DNA of 64,000 nt from Pisolithus tinctorius (Eukaryota; Basidiomycota; Agaricomycetes; Boletales; Pisolithaceae). Positions within the stretch are counted from its first letter, which is position 1. Every line of letters starts with the position of its first letter. Below the pieces are notes generated by a model that made no database searches, was not told the origin of the DNA, and saw nothing but the letters and a program-made list of their open reading frames with translations. The DNA lies in NCBI GenBank assembly GCA_024663395.1, contig JANFAH010000002.1:4898001-4962000 (forward strand). Direction: 5' to 3'. A program made the translations under genes and the position numbers. This document shows positions 45,808 to 57,277 of the stretch, piece after piece.

Positions 45808-46258
45808 AGGACAAGTTGTCAACCGAACTACCAGGATCCGTGTTTTGGCCTCTCCGATCCGTCTCTTCCACACCTCTTGGTGCATAGTTATTCTGTACTG
45901 TCTCGTATTTACCTGCTGCCCCCCAGTTTGCAATGCATGTATTCAGACTCCGGAGTTATGCTCCTCTTCGCTGCGGCATCAGGAACATGAGGCTATGGCA
46001 TAGAAAGGCAGTAACTGGCTCCTCTGCATTGAGCCATTGCACACCTAGCCATGTACACCGCCATCGAGGAGTTGTATACACTACACAGCGTTGCACTGTT
46101 TCCCTATCGAGGCCTGAGGCTTTGGGCACAAGTTGCAGCACACTGACATCAACCTTTTACCTGTATGCGGCGAAATACAAAAGAAGACAAGAGATGCCAC
46201 AAGAGAAGACAGATCTAGAACGTCCTACTTACTACTGCGAAAAAGAGACCGACGTGTA
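45808..46258. other. 3' flank of F-box copy 1
   Basis: Matches the flank after copy 5 (around 57480-57630), for example in GAGATGC..CAAGAGAAGACAG. It stops abruptly at about 46258, where duplicated BUB1 sequence begins, marking a duplication junction. Confidence 0.6.
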
Positions 46259-46400
46259 GTCCAGAGAACGTGCGGGTCATCCATTTGATATAATCATCAT
46301 ACGCAGTGAGTGGGTCTTTGTCTTCGTATAATGTCTCAGTTATGTCAGCACGGTATTCTGCCCGTTCTTGTTCGAGCTGAGATGCACACAGATTGGACAT
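46215..46400 (-). pseudogene. Duplicated BUB1 first-exon fragment (with F-box copy 2)
   Basis: Sequence from about 46259 to 46400 matches BUB1 from 43855 to 43995. The frame is still open from its ATG (46398-46400): MSNLCASQLEQERAEYRADI, then DPLTAYDDYIKWMTRTFS. It runs through the junction into unrelated flank and stops at 46215, giving 61 codons with about 46 BUB1-like residues. There is no kinase, no GLEBS and no KEN box. It is most likely a passive remnant, although it keeps its start codon and promoter. Confidence 0.8.
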
Positions 46401-46597
46401 CGTCCGTCTGTCAGTTCGTTCGACCAACTCGCCTTCGCTGTGGCTATTTTCCCGACACGTGACACGACGCGTAGCATGTCACGTGATTGCACACTCATCA
46501 TGCGTGTGGGTTCACTCCACATCGCCACCTCCCATAAACCCATTTTCCTTACTTTGGGCCGTGCTGGTAATGGTCTTCGTGTTATTTTGAATCCTTC
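46401..46597. promoter_or_regulatory. Duplicated divergent promoter with CACGTG pair
   Basis: A near copy of 43996-44195, with CACGTGAC at 46456-46463 and GTCACGTG at 46478-46485. It drives F-box copy 2 and could still drive the BUB1 remnant on the other strand. Confidence 0.6.
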
Positions 46598-48194
46598 ATG
46601 GACGACACCGACAGAAATCGCTATAACAGTGACGGGACTATGGATGAACTTGCTGAAGCACGAGCCTCACTGGCACTGTTGGAAGAGCAAGAACGGCAAC
46701 TACTCGAACGCCTTTGCAACGTCCGCTCTGGTGTCCGGGTACAGAGAAAGAGGATCGACGAACTCGTCAAGCGCCTTATACCACCCCCCATTAGCCGTCT
46801 TCCCATTACAGTTCTTGATCAAATATTCCATCTGGCAGTCAATGACGGTGATTGGTCGGTCTTTGCCAATCTGTATACCAAGGAAAAGTTGGCTAGGGTG
46901 TCACGCCGTTGGAGAAATGTGATTTTAACGACCCCAGGTCTCTGGACCAATATTGCGATAAACCCCAGATGGTCCGCCTCTCTGGTGTCAGCACACGTGA
47001 CGAGAAGTCGTGAATGTCCACTCGACATTGAAATATGCTTCTGGGATTTTAATGACGAGTTTCCAAGGTTCTGTGAACTCCTTGGTCTTGTTATCTCTTG
47101 TGGATACCGCTGGCGTAGCCTCGTTATTCAGTTTAACCACGAGAATTTGGAGGGTAGGATCATCAGAAGACTTTGGGACGTCATGTTTGCCTCCCTGAAA
47201 CGTGCTGTCATCGACGTGACACACAAGGTTGACTATCCACCATTCCTTGATCCACAGCATGCCCGTACGCTTGAATATCTGGATCTCGGGGAAGGCATCG
47301 AACTTGATAACTTCTCGGCTGCTGCTAGCCTCAAATCCCTTTGCTTGAAATATCCTCCGTTGACAGCGCCACTATTGCTATCAATAACTTCGCTTAGAAC
47401 GCTGACAATTTCTGGGCCAAATTGTGGAGCTCTACTTCCTGACAGTATCCACTTCCCACTTCTCGAGTCTCTTACGGTCAAGCTCGAAGATCCCCGGTCA
47501 TTTTTAGGGGCCGTTGTAACCCCGAGGCTCGGTTATTTTACATGGTCCCTTCCGGAGCTCAGCACCCGCTGGTCGGTGATATTCGCGGATCTTGAGGGCA
47601 AATTCCCAAACGTTCAGCATCTCTGCCTTCAATTTTCTGAGAACTCCGCTAGTTATGCGCACATTCAGGACGCTGTAGCCATCTACGCGGCATTCCCTGG
47701 TGTTCGCCATATAGAAATGGACATGCTTGATTTCCTTGCTTTCTGCGAGGCGGGATGGGACGACACCCCTTTGTCCACTGCCGATCGCTGGACGCACCTC
47801 GAACGTTTGTCCCTTGTACAGTTGCACTGCGAGGATGTCATTGATAGCTTCATTGAATGGCTTCACGCTCGAAAACTCCGGGGCCGACCTCCCTTGCAAG
47901 TGACATTGTCTGAGCTCAACGCTGACGACGACGTGTTAAAAAGCCCGTGGTTGATCTCACTGTATAACTCGCTACATGAGTGTTGCGTGCTGGAGCTAAA
48001 GGACCTTCCACTGACGTTCGATCTCACTCTGACTGTGCATCCATCCGATTCGGTATGTGTTTTATCCTTGCGTGCGAATTGAAAACCCATTTCTCTACCT
48101 ATTGTGGGCTTTTCAGGACGTCTATGGAAATCCTCCTATCATAGGCATGCTGGAATCGGCCATAAGCACTCAACTCGTGTACCGGAACAAATGA
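46598..48194 (+). CDS. F-box protein, array copy 2
   Basis: Exon 1 (46598-48052) is exactly as long as in copy 1 (1455 nt) and exon 2 is 48117-48194, giving 510 residues. The N-terminal 100 residues are almost identical to copy 1 (EARASLALLEEQERQLLERLCNVRSGVRVQRKRIDELVKRL, F-box PISRLPITVLDQIFHLAV). The leucine-rich part is more diverged, suggesting that substrate recognition changes faster than the Skp1-binding part. The tail GNPPIIGMLESAISTQLVY is conserved but shorter by four residues than in copy 1. Confidence 0.85.
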
Positions 48195-48439
48195 GTGAGG
48201 GACAAGTTGTCAAAACCACTAGGATCCGTGTTCTGCCACTCCCAATATGTCCCTTGGGTCCAAGCCTGCCGCTTTTCTTGGTGCATGTCCTACATAGAAA
48301 AAGGCATTCTGTACTGTCTTGTATTCGCCCCCTGTCCCCCAGTTCGTAACGTGTGCATTCAGACTCTATAGCTATGCTTGTCTTCGCTGCAGCAACGCAC
48401 GGAACATATGAACTTGGGAGCTTTCACATTGACACGACT

Positions 48440-49967
48440 ATGGATGAACTTGCCGAAACCCGAGCCATATTAGCACAGTTGGAAGAGCAGAATGGTAACC
48501 ACTGGAACGCGTTCGCAACGTCTTCTCTGTTGTTCAGACGCAGACGCAGAGACTCAGCGAACTCGTCAAGCGCCTTATAATACACCCTATTAGCCGTCTT
48601 CCTCTTACGGCTCTTTATCAGGTGATCTAGCTGGCAATCAACGGTAGTCGTTGGCTGGTCTTTGCCTATCGGTACACCAAGCGGGGATCGGCTAGCATGT
48701 CACGTTGTTGGAGAAACGTGATTTTGACGTCCGAACCACGTCTTTGGACCACTCTTGCGATACACCCTGGGAAGTCTGCCTCTCTTGTGACAGCACAAGT
48801 AAAAAGTCGTGAATGTCTACTCGACATCGACATATGCTTCTGGTATTCTCAGGTCGATTTTCCAAAGTTCTCTCCCAACCCCTTGGTCTTGTTATTTCTT
48901 GTGGGTGTCGCCGGCGTAACCTCGTTATTCGGATTAATGTCAAGAATTCGGAGGACAGTGCTATCGGAAAAGTTCGGGACCTGATGTGTGTTACGATCTA
49001 CACGAAACAGAAGCCGGACTATCCGTCACTCCTTGATCCGCAGCACGTCCATATGCTCGAACACCTGGGTCTTGGGGAAGACATCAGACTCGATGACTTC
49101 TCAGCTGCTGCTAATCTTAAATCTCTCAGGTTACGGTGTTCTCAGCTTGGGGAACGCCTATTGCTGTTAATAATGTCCCTCAGAACGTTGACAACGCTTC
49201 CGATCTCGTGGAATGCAGTTCTATTTTCTGACAGTGTCCACTCATCATTTCTCGAGCCTCTTTCGGTCGTGCTCAAAGATCCCCGGGCCATTATGATACC
49301 AAGGCTTGGCCATTTTAAATGGTCCCCTCTGGAGTTCAGTGCCTGCTGGTCGACGATATTCGCGGATCTTGAGGGCAAATTCCCAAATGTTCGCCATTTC
49401 TGCCTTCGATATTCTCAGAACTTTGTGGATTATGCAAGCACCAAGGACGCCGCAGCCATCTATGCGGCGTTTCCCGGTGTACGTCATATAGAAATGCAGT
49501 TTCTGATTGCCTCGCTTTTTGTGAGGCGGAACCGGACGATAGCCCTTTGACCACTGCCAACCGCTAGACGCATCTCGAACACGTGTCCTTCGGAAATTTT
49601 GGCTGCCAGGATCCCGATAACAACCTTGTGGAATGGCTTCGTGCTTGAAAACTTCGGGGCTGTCCTGCGCTGCAGGTGACGTTGTCAAAGTTTGATCCTG
49701 CAGGTGCAGTGCTAAATGGCCCATGGTTAATCTCATTGTACAACACGTTGCACGAGTGTTGCATGCTTGAATTGAAGGGCGTTCCGCTGACGTTCAAATT
49801 CACTGTGCGCCCATCTGATTCGGTATGTGTTTTCATTCCTGCATGCGAACAGAAAACCCATCTCTCTGCTTCTTCATGTCGTCTATGGAAATCTTCCTAT
49901 TATTGGTATGCCGGAATGGGCGATAAGCACTGAAGTTGTACACGCAAGTATCGAAACAAATGGTGAC
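48440..49967 (+). pseudogene. F-box array copy 3, decayed
   Basis: Starts at MDELAETRAILAQLEEQ without the leader codons or promoter of the other copies. Lesions: a 1-nt loss after LEEQ, an in-frame TAG in the F-box (after LYQVI), frame changes near 48860 and 49500, and loss of the acceptor of the last intron (near 49880), although the tail GNLPIIGM is still readable. The sequence just left of it matches the 3' flank of the copy before it, so it seems to have been fused directly to that flank by a deletion that removed the promoter and BUB1 fragment. Confidence 0.82.
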
Positions 49968-50708
49968 GGACAAGTCGTCAACCAAATCACAAAGACCCGT
50001 GTTCTGCCAGCTCCGATACGTACCTTGGGCGCAAGCCTGCCGCATTTGTTGCTGTATGCCCTATAGAAAAAGGTATTTTGCACTGTATCATATTTCGCGC
50101 TATCCCCCAGCTCGCAATACATGCTGCATATCCATACCCAGGCTCCAGAACTATGTTTGTCTTCGCTGTGGCAGCACAAACCATAATAGCATACGAACAT
50201 GGGAGCTGCAAACTAGAGAAGCACCTTGGAGCGTAGAAAAGTAAACGAGCAGCTCAGTTTGGGGCTACTGCACGCATAATCACGCACACTACAATTCTCC
50301 GAGGTGAATACAGTGGGTGTGAACATACAGAGGCAACATCGATTGGCTGACAAAACCCAGTAATTCACGCCCTATTTGCACAGGAAACGCCTAACAAACT
50401 ATTTTTCGTGGTTAAAGACGGATCCTCCGCTCCCTTCTGATTGAAAACCGACTCGAGATTAATGATATAGGCTCGAATTTTTTGTGATCGTACGTGCACA
50501 AAAACACAAGTATTGGTACATACGGTGACAGAGGGAGATAGCACTGGCTTTCCAACGAACAGCAAAGAAAAAGGAAGGTACACAGTAATGCAATGAGGGC
50601 GTAAAAATATAGGCCCGACTTCTTGAAGGTTCTGTTGGTTGATGGGGATTGGTGAGTTAATGCCCTTAAGACATAACGTACATACTCGTTTGACTCCAAC
50701 AGTTATGT
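49968..50708. other. 3' flank of F-box copy 3 and intergenic
   Basis: The first about 250 bases resemble the 3' flanks of copies 1 and 2. The remainder shows no gene. Confidence 0.45.
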
Positions 50709-51029
50709 TCAGGGGATCGGTGCCCACAACGCGGTCGCAGCGCATGCAGCCATGCATGTGCCCTGGGCCGCGTTGCAAGCAAGGATCATCGGGGGTGCCG
50801 CAGCGGCGGCGACCGTGCCAAAGGTGAATCCAGCCACCGAATAACAACCCACGGCTATCATGTTGCAACCTGTGACAGGAAACATGTCAAGCGGCAGCAA
50901 GGAAGCGTAAGGCTCATGTTGGTGTCGTCTCAATTGCTCACCAGTTTGGCATGCAGCATATGCGAGGGGGCCTGCCATTGCGACGGGTAAGGAGCTGAGA
51001 GTAACGATACTAAGCAGCTTGAGGTTCAT
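50709..51029 (-). CDS. Small secreted Cys-rich protein
   Basis: Two exons (51029-50942, 50869-50709) with a 72-nt intron give 82 residues. A signal peptide (MNLKLLSIVTLSSLPVAMA) precedes GPLAYAACQTGCNMIAVGCY, a Gly/Ala-rich middle (AGFTFGTVAAAAAP) and CNAAQGTCMAACAA. This pattern of C..C....C and C.....C...C around an Ala/Gly core matches a small-protein family that I recall as common and uncharacterised in fungi. Without splicing the frame reads through the intron but breaks the CQTGCN motif. It sits inside the F-box array but is unrelated to it. Its function is unknown, and nothing shows that it is an effector. Confidence 0.75.
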   Translation of the reverse strand: MNLKLLSIVTLSSLPVAMAGPLAYAACQTGEQLRRHQHEPYASLLPLDMFPVTGCNMIAVGCYSVAGFTFGTVAAAAAPPMILACNAAQGTCMAACAATALWAPIP

Positions 51030-53220
51030 GGTTGTCTGTTTGAGGGTTTATCTTGGTTGAAGGCCGCTCTCTTATAGGTTGCGCTGCGCAATGGAATTCT
51101 CAGACGGGTCCTAGATCTAAATATTGACCGCTGCGTCGTGCTGCCATCGAGTCACGTCTCCCACACCGCTTATCGCCAAATTAAAGCCTAAACTTGGTGA
51201 GCACACAACAATTACACGTACAGCAAGCTGCAAAAGGTTCCGGAAGGATGGAGTATATCCAGTAATTTGGTTATGCTATGCTAACAGAGGGGCTTCCACT
51301 ATCTGTGAGGATGTGTTATAGTGAACCGTATCACAGGTACATGTTCATGACGCAAGTCGACCTGCAGTTCAGACATGCACTACGATTCTAATACCGTGGG
51401 CCATCAGGGTGCGCCGTGCAACAAAACCTTTATCACGATGGGCGTAAAATGCTAGCAATGTCTGTCAGAATCTCGCCCGACATGAGGTTACTGATGACAG
51501 GCCCGATCACGCCTCCCCATACTTGTCTTGCGCAACAGGTCACTTGAATATTGTGATTCGTTCTCGAGTCCACTTTACACAAGGAGTTCGATCGGACACG
51601 AGGCCTATCAAAGTTCCCAGTGTTTGTATCTATTGTTAGTGCAAGATTCGACTTTTTAAGGTTGCGAAGGCAGTTACACCATACGTTCGATATTAGGTAG
51701 TGAGTCTGTCAAGTACGTCAAGGGGGAGCGTAGGTCTCAAGAAGTTTCCCAGTTTGGCACAAAGACAAACTATGGTGTGGCGTAGTCTGGTGGCCAGACC
51801 AGGAGTGGCGAACCACGAACGTGGAGAAAATTGGCATGTGGCTCGGTTGAAGTTGATCGAGTCATCTCCGTTATTGAAACTGAGATCTTGAATGAGCGCC
51901 TTTCTGCGGTTGGAATGGCAACGAAATCGAGAAGCCAGGTTCTTCCTTACCTGCAAGGATGCAAATACGTTCCACTTCTTCATTTATCCTGTTATGCCCA
52001 ATTGTGCATCCGCGTCCGCACCATGACGAGCCGAAGTACATCTCAGTCGTCCATCCTATACCCGAGAAGACCACTACGTTAATATGGAACTTCGAAAGAC
52101 CTTGCCTTCTAGGTTGTATTTTGCATCGACAAAGATGCCTTCTTCGCTGTATTTCACAAACCCAGCAAAAGTTTCCCAGCTCGCGTTCCATTTCTATCCC
52201 CCTCTCATGCAATCGCACATGATCGCCATCGATAATGGTGTCGTGCTACCTTTAGACTCGCGATGTGATCATAATCGAGGTTAACAAAGATTACCCACAC
52301 TTTGAACGGAGTTTAGGAGAACACCGCTGGTTCTGGATTCCAACGCAAACCGTCTGCGGAGGAAGGGGGCCGCGTGACTCAGGTATTCTATTGCACCTTT
52401 AATACCGGTCGCATCGTTACAAAGAACGGTAAGTTATTGATCATTCCCTTTCAGTCTTGGGGGCCGCTTGCTGCAGTGGATTCCGTCCTCTGGGGGGGCA
52501 AGTGACCACCTGGCGTGTCCGCCAGTTCCTCCTCGTTTGCTGCATACATCGACTTACGTGTGACATCATCCGGGCTGGATACGCATTTTTGTGAAAGACT
52601 CGTGATTCAACGGTTGGTCGCTCGAGGACAGGTGAGAAAGCTCGGCATACTTATACCGCCTCGTTACCTTGTTGAGTACTCACCTCGTCACATCGCTCCT
52701 TTGCATGCCACGCAGCATCATTGGACAGCCTTACCCTGCTCCCTACTTCTAGGATGTACGAGTCGAAGATGCAATGAAACATCCGTTGTAGGGGCTGCTT
52801 CCAGGATTAACTAGTCCAACTCCCCAACCCGGTTACGGCGAAAGTGGATATGTCGCCAGTGGTACTCTCGCATCCGGCGCTGATCCTGTGTGCGTCCACC
52901 ATTCCTCCCAGAGAATTTGGTCGCTCAATGTTTCCTTAAATCAATCGCAATGATGCAATGACAGGTGCGGAACTTCGCGTACTACGATCCCTTCCTCCGG
53001 AGTTGCGGCACTTCGGAATGGCTGAGTCGGATGGGTGGATTCTGATTAAACTGTGTATACGGTAGTCAGTCTTCCTTGAACGTGTAAAGCCCAGTGTAAA
53101 GTTGCAGGCAGGGGAACACTCAGGCAGGCTGGTCAGCGAGGCCTAGTTGCTCAGATAACCTGTTACATAGTAAGTGTTGTTGCTTGGCCTGGTGGCAGCA
53201 CTTGGGAAATTCACAATAGA
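51030..53220. other. Unassigned spacer in the F-box array
   Basis: Overlapping short frames on both strands, none with motifs or splice chains. It separates copies 1-3 from copies 4-5 and may hold decayed sequence. Confidence 0.4.
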
Positions 53221-53516
53221 AAAAATCAAACCCTTCAATGCACCAGCAGGCACTGATTGACGATCTCCGGCACACAGCCATCCCCCTCAGCACGGGTATC
53301 TATTGTCTCAGCCTTACACATAACCAGGCGTCAGCCTCATTTCATGAACACTGAAGTAAGAACTATTTCGTAATTTTTTTAAAAAACCCACCGTCTCCAG
53401 AAAATGCCTTCCTTTCAGGCGTATATATATATCATTCTCCTCCGCAACTTGGCAGCTTGACGAATACTGTCCCTACATTGCAAGTTGGTCAGTACCACTC
53501 GTCACATGAACGAGCG
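53221..53516 (-). pseudogene. Duplicated 3' end of the short-chain dehydrogenase gene
   Basis: Matches about 57841-58140, the 3' flank and last coding exon of the SDR gene, with words such as CGATCTCCGGCACAC, TCCGCAACTTGGCAGCT and CATGAACGAGCGTC. It carries many substitutions and indels (an ATATAT run, a T-run) and cannot code. It ends at about 53516, where BUB1-like sequence begins. Confidence 0.75.
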
Positions 53517-53720
53517 TCTACACCATGCGCCGTCTTCGAATTTTCGCACGCTTGCCTCCAACAACAGTACGAGACTGGAGTAGATGCAGGTCACCTACCT
53601 GGTGTAAGTTATACTCGTCGTATGTGGTGAGCGAGTCTCAAGTGGATCTTCGTCTTCGTCTGGCTTCAGTCGTCACATGTCCGATCAAGTGGTGGCCATG
53701 CTCACACGCGTCCCCGTCCT
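53517..53720 (-). pseudogene. Duplicated BUB1 5' fragment (with F-box copy 4)
   Basis: Matches BUB1 from about 43780 leftwards into its first exon (GTGCGTCATCTTTGAATTTCC versus GCGCCGTCTTCGAATTTTCG; TCCAACAA..GTACGA; GGTCTTCGTCTTCGTCT-like). It extends further into BUB1 than the fragments before copies 2 and 5, so it came from a different breakpoint. It is decayed. Confidence 0.7.
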
Positions 53721-53789
53721 CGACTCCTCATTACTTCTATCGCCACGTTCCATTGAAGGAAATGCATTTTCCCTGCGTTGGGTTGTGCC

Positions 53790-54920
53790 AAGGGCCTTCG
53801 TATTCCTTTGAATTCTAACTGCCACAGCAATGACGGGACTATGGATGAACTTGCTAAAGTCCGAGCCAAACTGGTACTGTTGGAGGAGCAAGAACGACGA
53901 CTACTTGAACGCCCGCGCAACGTCCGCTCTGTTGTAAAGGCACAGAAAAAGGGGATCGTCGAGCTCGTCAAACACCTTATACCGTCACTTATTAGCTGTC
54001 TTACTGGTGCACCAAGTAAGATTTGGCTAGAGTGTCGGGTCGTTGAAGTGACGTCCCCAGGACTTTGGGCCACTATTGCAACACACTCTGCGTGGTCTAC
54101 ATCCCTGGCGTTAGCACACGTGGACAGAAGTTGTAAACGTCCCGACATGGATATACGAGACTGGTTTACTCGGAGCAATTTATCAAAGTTTCTCGAACTC
54201 CTTGGTCTTGTTATCTCGTGTGTACCGTTGGCGTACCCTCGGGATAACAGTGAAAAATAGCGTCGCTCGGAACGCTAACGATGCTTTCAGTCTCTGGGTC
54301 GGGTACTGACGGTCTACTTCTGACAGTATCCACTTACGACTTGTCGAGTCCCTCACGGTCGACCGTGCTCAACGATTTCCAGACATTTTTGGCAGCCATC
54401 GTGACCTCAAGATTATCTGATTTTAGCTACACCCATCCTCTGGAACTCGACGTTGGCTGCTCGGGGATGTCTGTCAATCTTGAGGAGAAGTTCTCAAACG
54501 TTCGGTATCTCTGTCTTGAATATGCTGTTTGAAGGTGCGGACGTCAAGGACGCCGCAGCCGTCTGTGCGACGTTTCCTGGTGTACGGCATATAGAAATGG
54601 ATGTTTTCGAATTTCTTACTTCTGGCTGCGCGAGACCGAAAGACAGCCCTTTGTCCGTTGTAAATCGCTGGATACACCTGGAGTGTTTGTCCCTCAATAA
54701 GGGTGGCTGCTGGGTTCTCGATGATTTTGTGAAGTGGCTTCACGCTCAAAAGCTCGATGTTGACCTGCATTTCAAGTGACATTGCACGGCTTCGATCCTA
54801 AAGGCGACTCTGAATCGAGCGGTCCATGGATGGCATCGTGGTACAACTTGCCACATGAGTATTGCCTGCTGGAAATGCGGGACGTCCCGCTGACGTTCCA
54901 TCTGATTCGATCCGTGCTCC
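53790..54920 (+). pseudogene. F-box array copy 4, heavily deleted
   Basis: Begins TMDELAKVRAKLVLLEEQERRLLERPRNVRS. The F-box is cut short (LIPSLISCL, then GAPSKIWLE), with the loss of roughly 60 nt and a second small loss before TSPGLWATIATHS. A larger part of the repeat domain is missing near 54258, and there are stops near 54258 and 54530. Later pieces (KDAAAVCATFPGVRHIEMDVFEFL, LNKGGCWVLDDFVKWLHAQKL) align with the C-terminal half of the intact copies. Confidence 0.82.
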
Positions 54921-55228
54921 AAGCACTAATAGAGCACAGTCTGCTCTGCTTGCCTGATAATTACTAAAATTAGTATTTTGTTGTTTGGCAACATTCCAAA
55001 ACTACACAAAAGCGCTGGTTTGAGTTTTGGTCAGTTCGGGTCTATCGATACGAAGGTCGCTGTAAAACCACTGGGGGGCTCCTACAACGGATGAATTTAT
55101 CAGCGAACTCATCTGATTCACATTCAGACATGTGTAATAATATTATTACGCGTGTCTAATTGTGAATACATACGGACCAACGCTGATTGGTTGCCCGAAA
55201 AAACCGTACTACTCGACCGAGAGGCGGC

Positions 55229-55390
55229 ACGAAAAAAAGAGGCCTTCAATCCACCCCAAGAAACTGCTTGGCAATTCTGGCAGACAACGAGCTAATTTAC
55301 ACAGAAAGGATATATACTTATGCGTCTCGGGTAAATCACCGACATCAGCCCCCGGCGCAAACACCAGCAAGAAACTCGATAGAAATAAAG
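55229..55390 (-). pseudogene. Second duplicated 3' fragment of the dehydrogenase gene
   Basis: Resembles 57850-57995 (CCTTCAATCCACCCC versus CCTTCAATCTACCCG; ACATCAGCCCCCGGCGCAAAC versus ACGTCAGCCTCGCTGCAAAC; CAAGAAACTC). It is short and diverged. It lies directly before the BUB1 fragment that precedes F-box copy 5. Confidence 0.6.
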
Positions 55391-55417
55391 AATTACTGAC
55401 TAGGGGCTGGGGACTTG

Positions 55418-55560
55418 TTCAGAGAACATGCAGATCCTCCACTTGACATGGTCATCATAGGCAGAGTGGGTCTTCATATTTCTCTAAGGCTAGACTCATG
55501 CTATCTTGAGTTGTGATGCACGCAAGTTTTTTGAACATGCTCGCCGTCATTCGTAGCATG
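55418..55560 (-). pseudogene. Duplicated BUB1 first-exon fragment (with F-box copy 5)
   Basis: TTCAGAGAACATGCAGATC aligns with BUB1 TTCAGAGAACGTGCGGGTC (43855 area), the same left breakpoint as the fragment before copy 2. Small deletions destroy the BUB1 frame. Confidence 0.72.
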
Positions 55561-55666
55561 TCACGTGGTCGCGCACTCACACTCGTGTCATCGCCACGCC
55601 TGATAGACCCAGTTTCCTTACCTTGCGCCGTGCTGGCAAAGGTCTTTGTATTATTTCGAATTCTTC
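55553..55666 (+). promoter_or_regulatory. Promoter of F-box copy 5 with one CACGTG site
   Basis: GTAGCATGTCACGTGG (GTCACGTG at 55560-55567) matches the right half of the inverted pair before copies 1 and 2. The left half is lost by deletion. Confidence 0.5.
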
Positions 55667-57277
55667 ATGCACGACACTGATGATAATTTCTATCGCAGTG
55701 ATACAACTATGGATGAACTTACTGAAGCCCGAGCCGAGTTGGCACTGTTAGAAGATCAAGAACGACAATTACTCGAATGCCTTCGTAACGTCCGATCTGC
55801 CATCCACGTGCGGAAGAAGAGGATCGGCGAACTCGTCAAGCACGCTAAAAACCGTCCTATTAGCCGTCTTCCTGTTACAACCCTTTATCAGATAATCTCT
55901 CTGGTGGTCAACGGCTGTACCGGTTCTCCAGCCTTTGCTCATCGGCACACCAAGAGGTTGTTGGCTAGCGTGTCACGTCGTTGGAGAGATGTGATCTTGA
56001 CGTCCCCTGATCTCTGGACCAATATTGCGATAAGCCCTGGGTGGTCCGACTCTCTTGTGAGAACACACGTGAAGAGAAGTCGCGAATGTTCACTCGACAT
56101 CGAACTATCCTACTGGTATCGCGAGGAACAATTTTCTCCAAGGTTCTTTCAACTACTTGGTCTAGTTATTTCTTGTGGGTACCGCTGGCGTAGCCTCATG
56201 ATCCAGCATAACAACGAAAAACTCGAGGAGAGGATCATCGGAAGCATTTGGAATGTGATGTTTTCCTCTCTGAAACGCGTTACCATCCACATAACACAAC
56301 AGTCTGACTACCCACCTTTCCTTGGTCCGCAGCACGCCCATACGCTCGAAGACCTGGACCTTGAGGATGGCATCAGAGTTGATAACCTCTCAGCCGCTGC
56401 TAGCCTCAAATCTCTTCGCTTGAAATATTCTCTGTTGATGGCGCCACGGTTACCATCAATAATGTCGCTCAGAGCGCTGACGATATGCGGGTCGAATTGC
56501 GGAGCTTTACTTCCTGAGAGTATCCACTTACAACTCCTCGAGACTCTTACGGTCGTGCTCGACGATCCCCAGTCATTTTTGTTGGCCATTGTAACCCCGA
56601 GGCTCGGTTATTTCATGTGGTCGTCTCCGACGGCCGATGTCAGTTGGTCGAAGACATTCGCAGGTCTTGGGGGCAAATTCCCAAACGTTCAACATCTTTG
56701 CCTTCAACGTTCTCCGAGCTCTCTTGTTTATGAGGGCATTAAGAATGCTACACCCGTCTATGCGGCATTCCCTGGTGTACGCCATATGGAAATGCACGCA
56801 CGTGATTTCCTTCCTTTCTGTGTCGTGGCGGAAGAGGATGGTAGCACTTTGTCCACTGCGGACCGCTGGACGCACCTCGAGCATCTGTCCCTTGAAAAGT
56901 TCGGCTGCTTCGATCCCAATAAGATCCTCGTTAAATGGCTTCGCATTCGAAAACTCAGGGGCCGTCCTCCGTTACAAGTGACATTGTCCGGGTTCAATAC
57001 CAAAGGCCCCGTGCTAAACAGCCTATGGTTGATCTCATTGTACAACTCGCTATGCGAATGTTGCGTGCTGGAGTTGAAGTACCTTCCGCTAACATTCAAC
57101 ATCAATCTGACTCTGCGCCCATCCGATTCGGTATTATTTGTTTCATTTTTGCATGCGAACTGATAACTTATTTCTCGGACTTTCTAGGATGTCTATGGAA
57201 ATCCTCCTATTATTGATATAGTGGAATCGACAATACGTTCTGAACTTGAATGTGCAAGTAGCGGAACATATGGGTGA
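55667..57277 (+). CDS. F-box protein, array copy 5
   Basis: Exon 1 (55667-57130, 488 codons) and exon 2 (57188-57277) give 517 residues. It has the same architecture as copies 1 and 2: MDELTEARAELALLEDQERQL, the basic segment RKKRIGELVKH, F-box PISRLPVTTLYQIISLVV to SVSRRWRDVILTSPDLWTNIAI, then the leucine-rich part and tail GNPPIIDIVESTI. It is the most diverged of the intact copies and lies directly before the SDR gene, in convergent orientation. It may therefore occupy the ancestral right end of the locus. Confidence 0.85.

Noticed and set aside
44216..47260. Minus-strand frames antisense to the F-box genes
   Set aside because: They mirror the conserved plus-strand codons and differ between copies with stops at different places. 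Nothing shows that they are coding.
51693..52284. Clustered frames on both strands in the array spacer
   Set aside because: No similarity to F-box, BUB1 or SDR sequence that I can see, and no motif.
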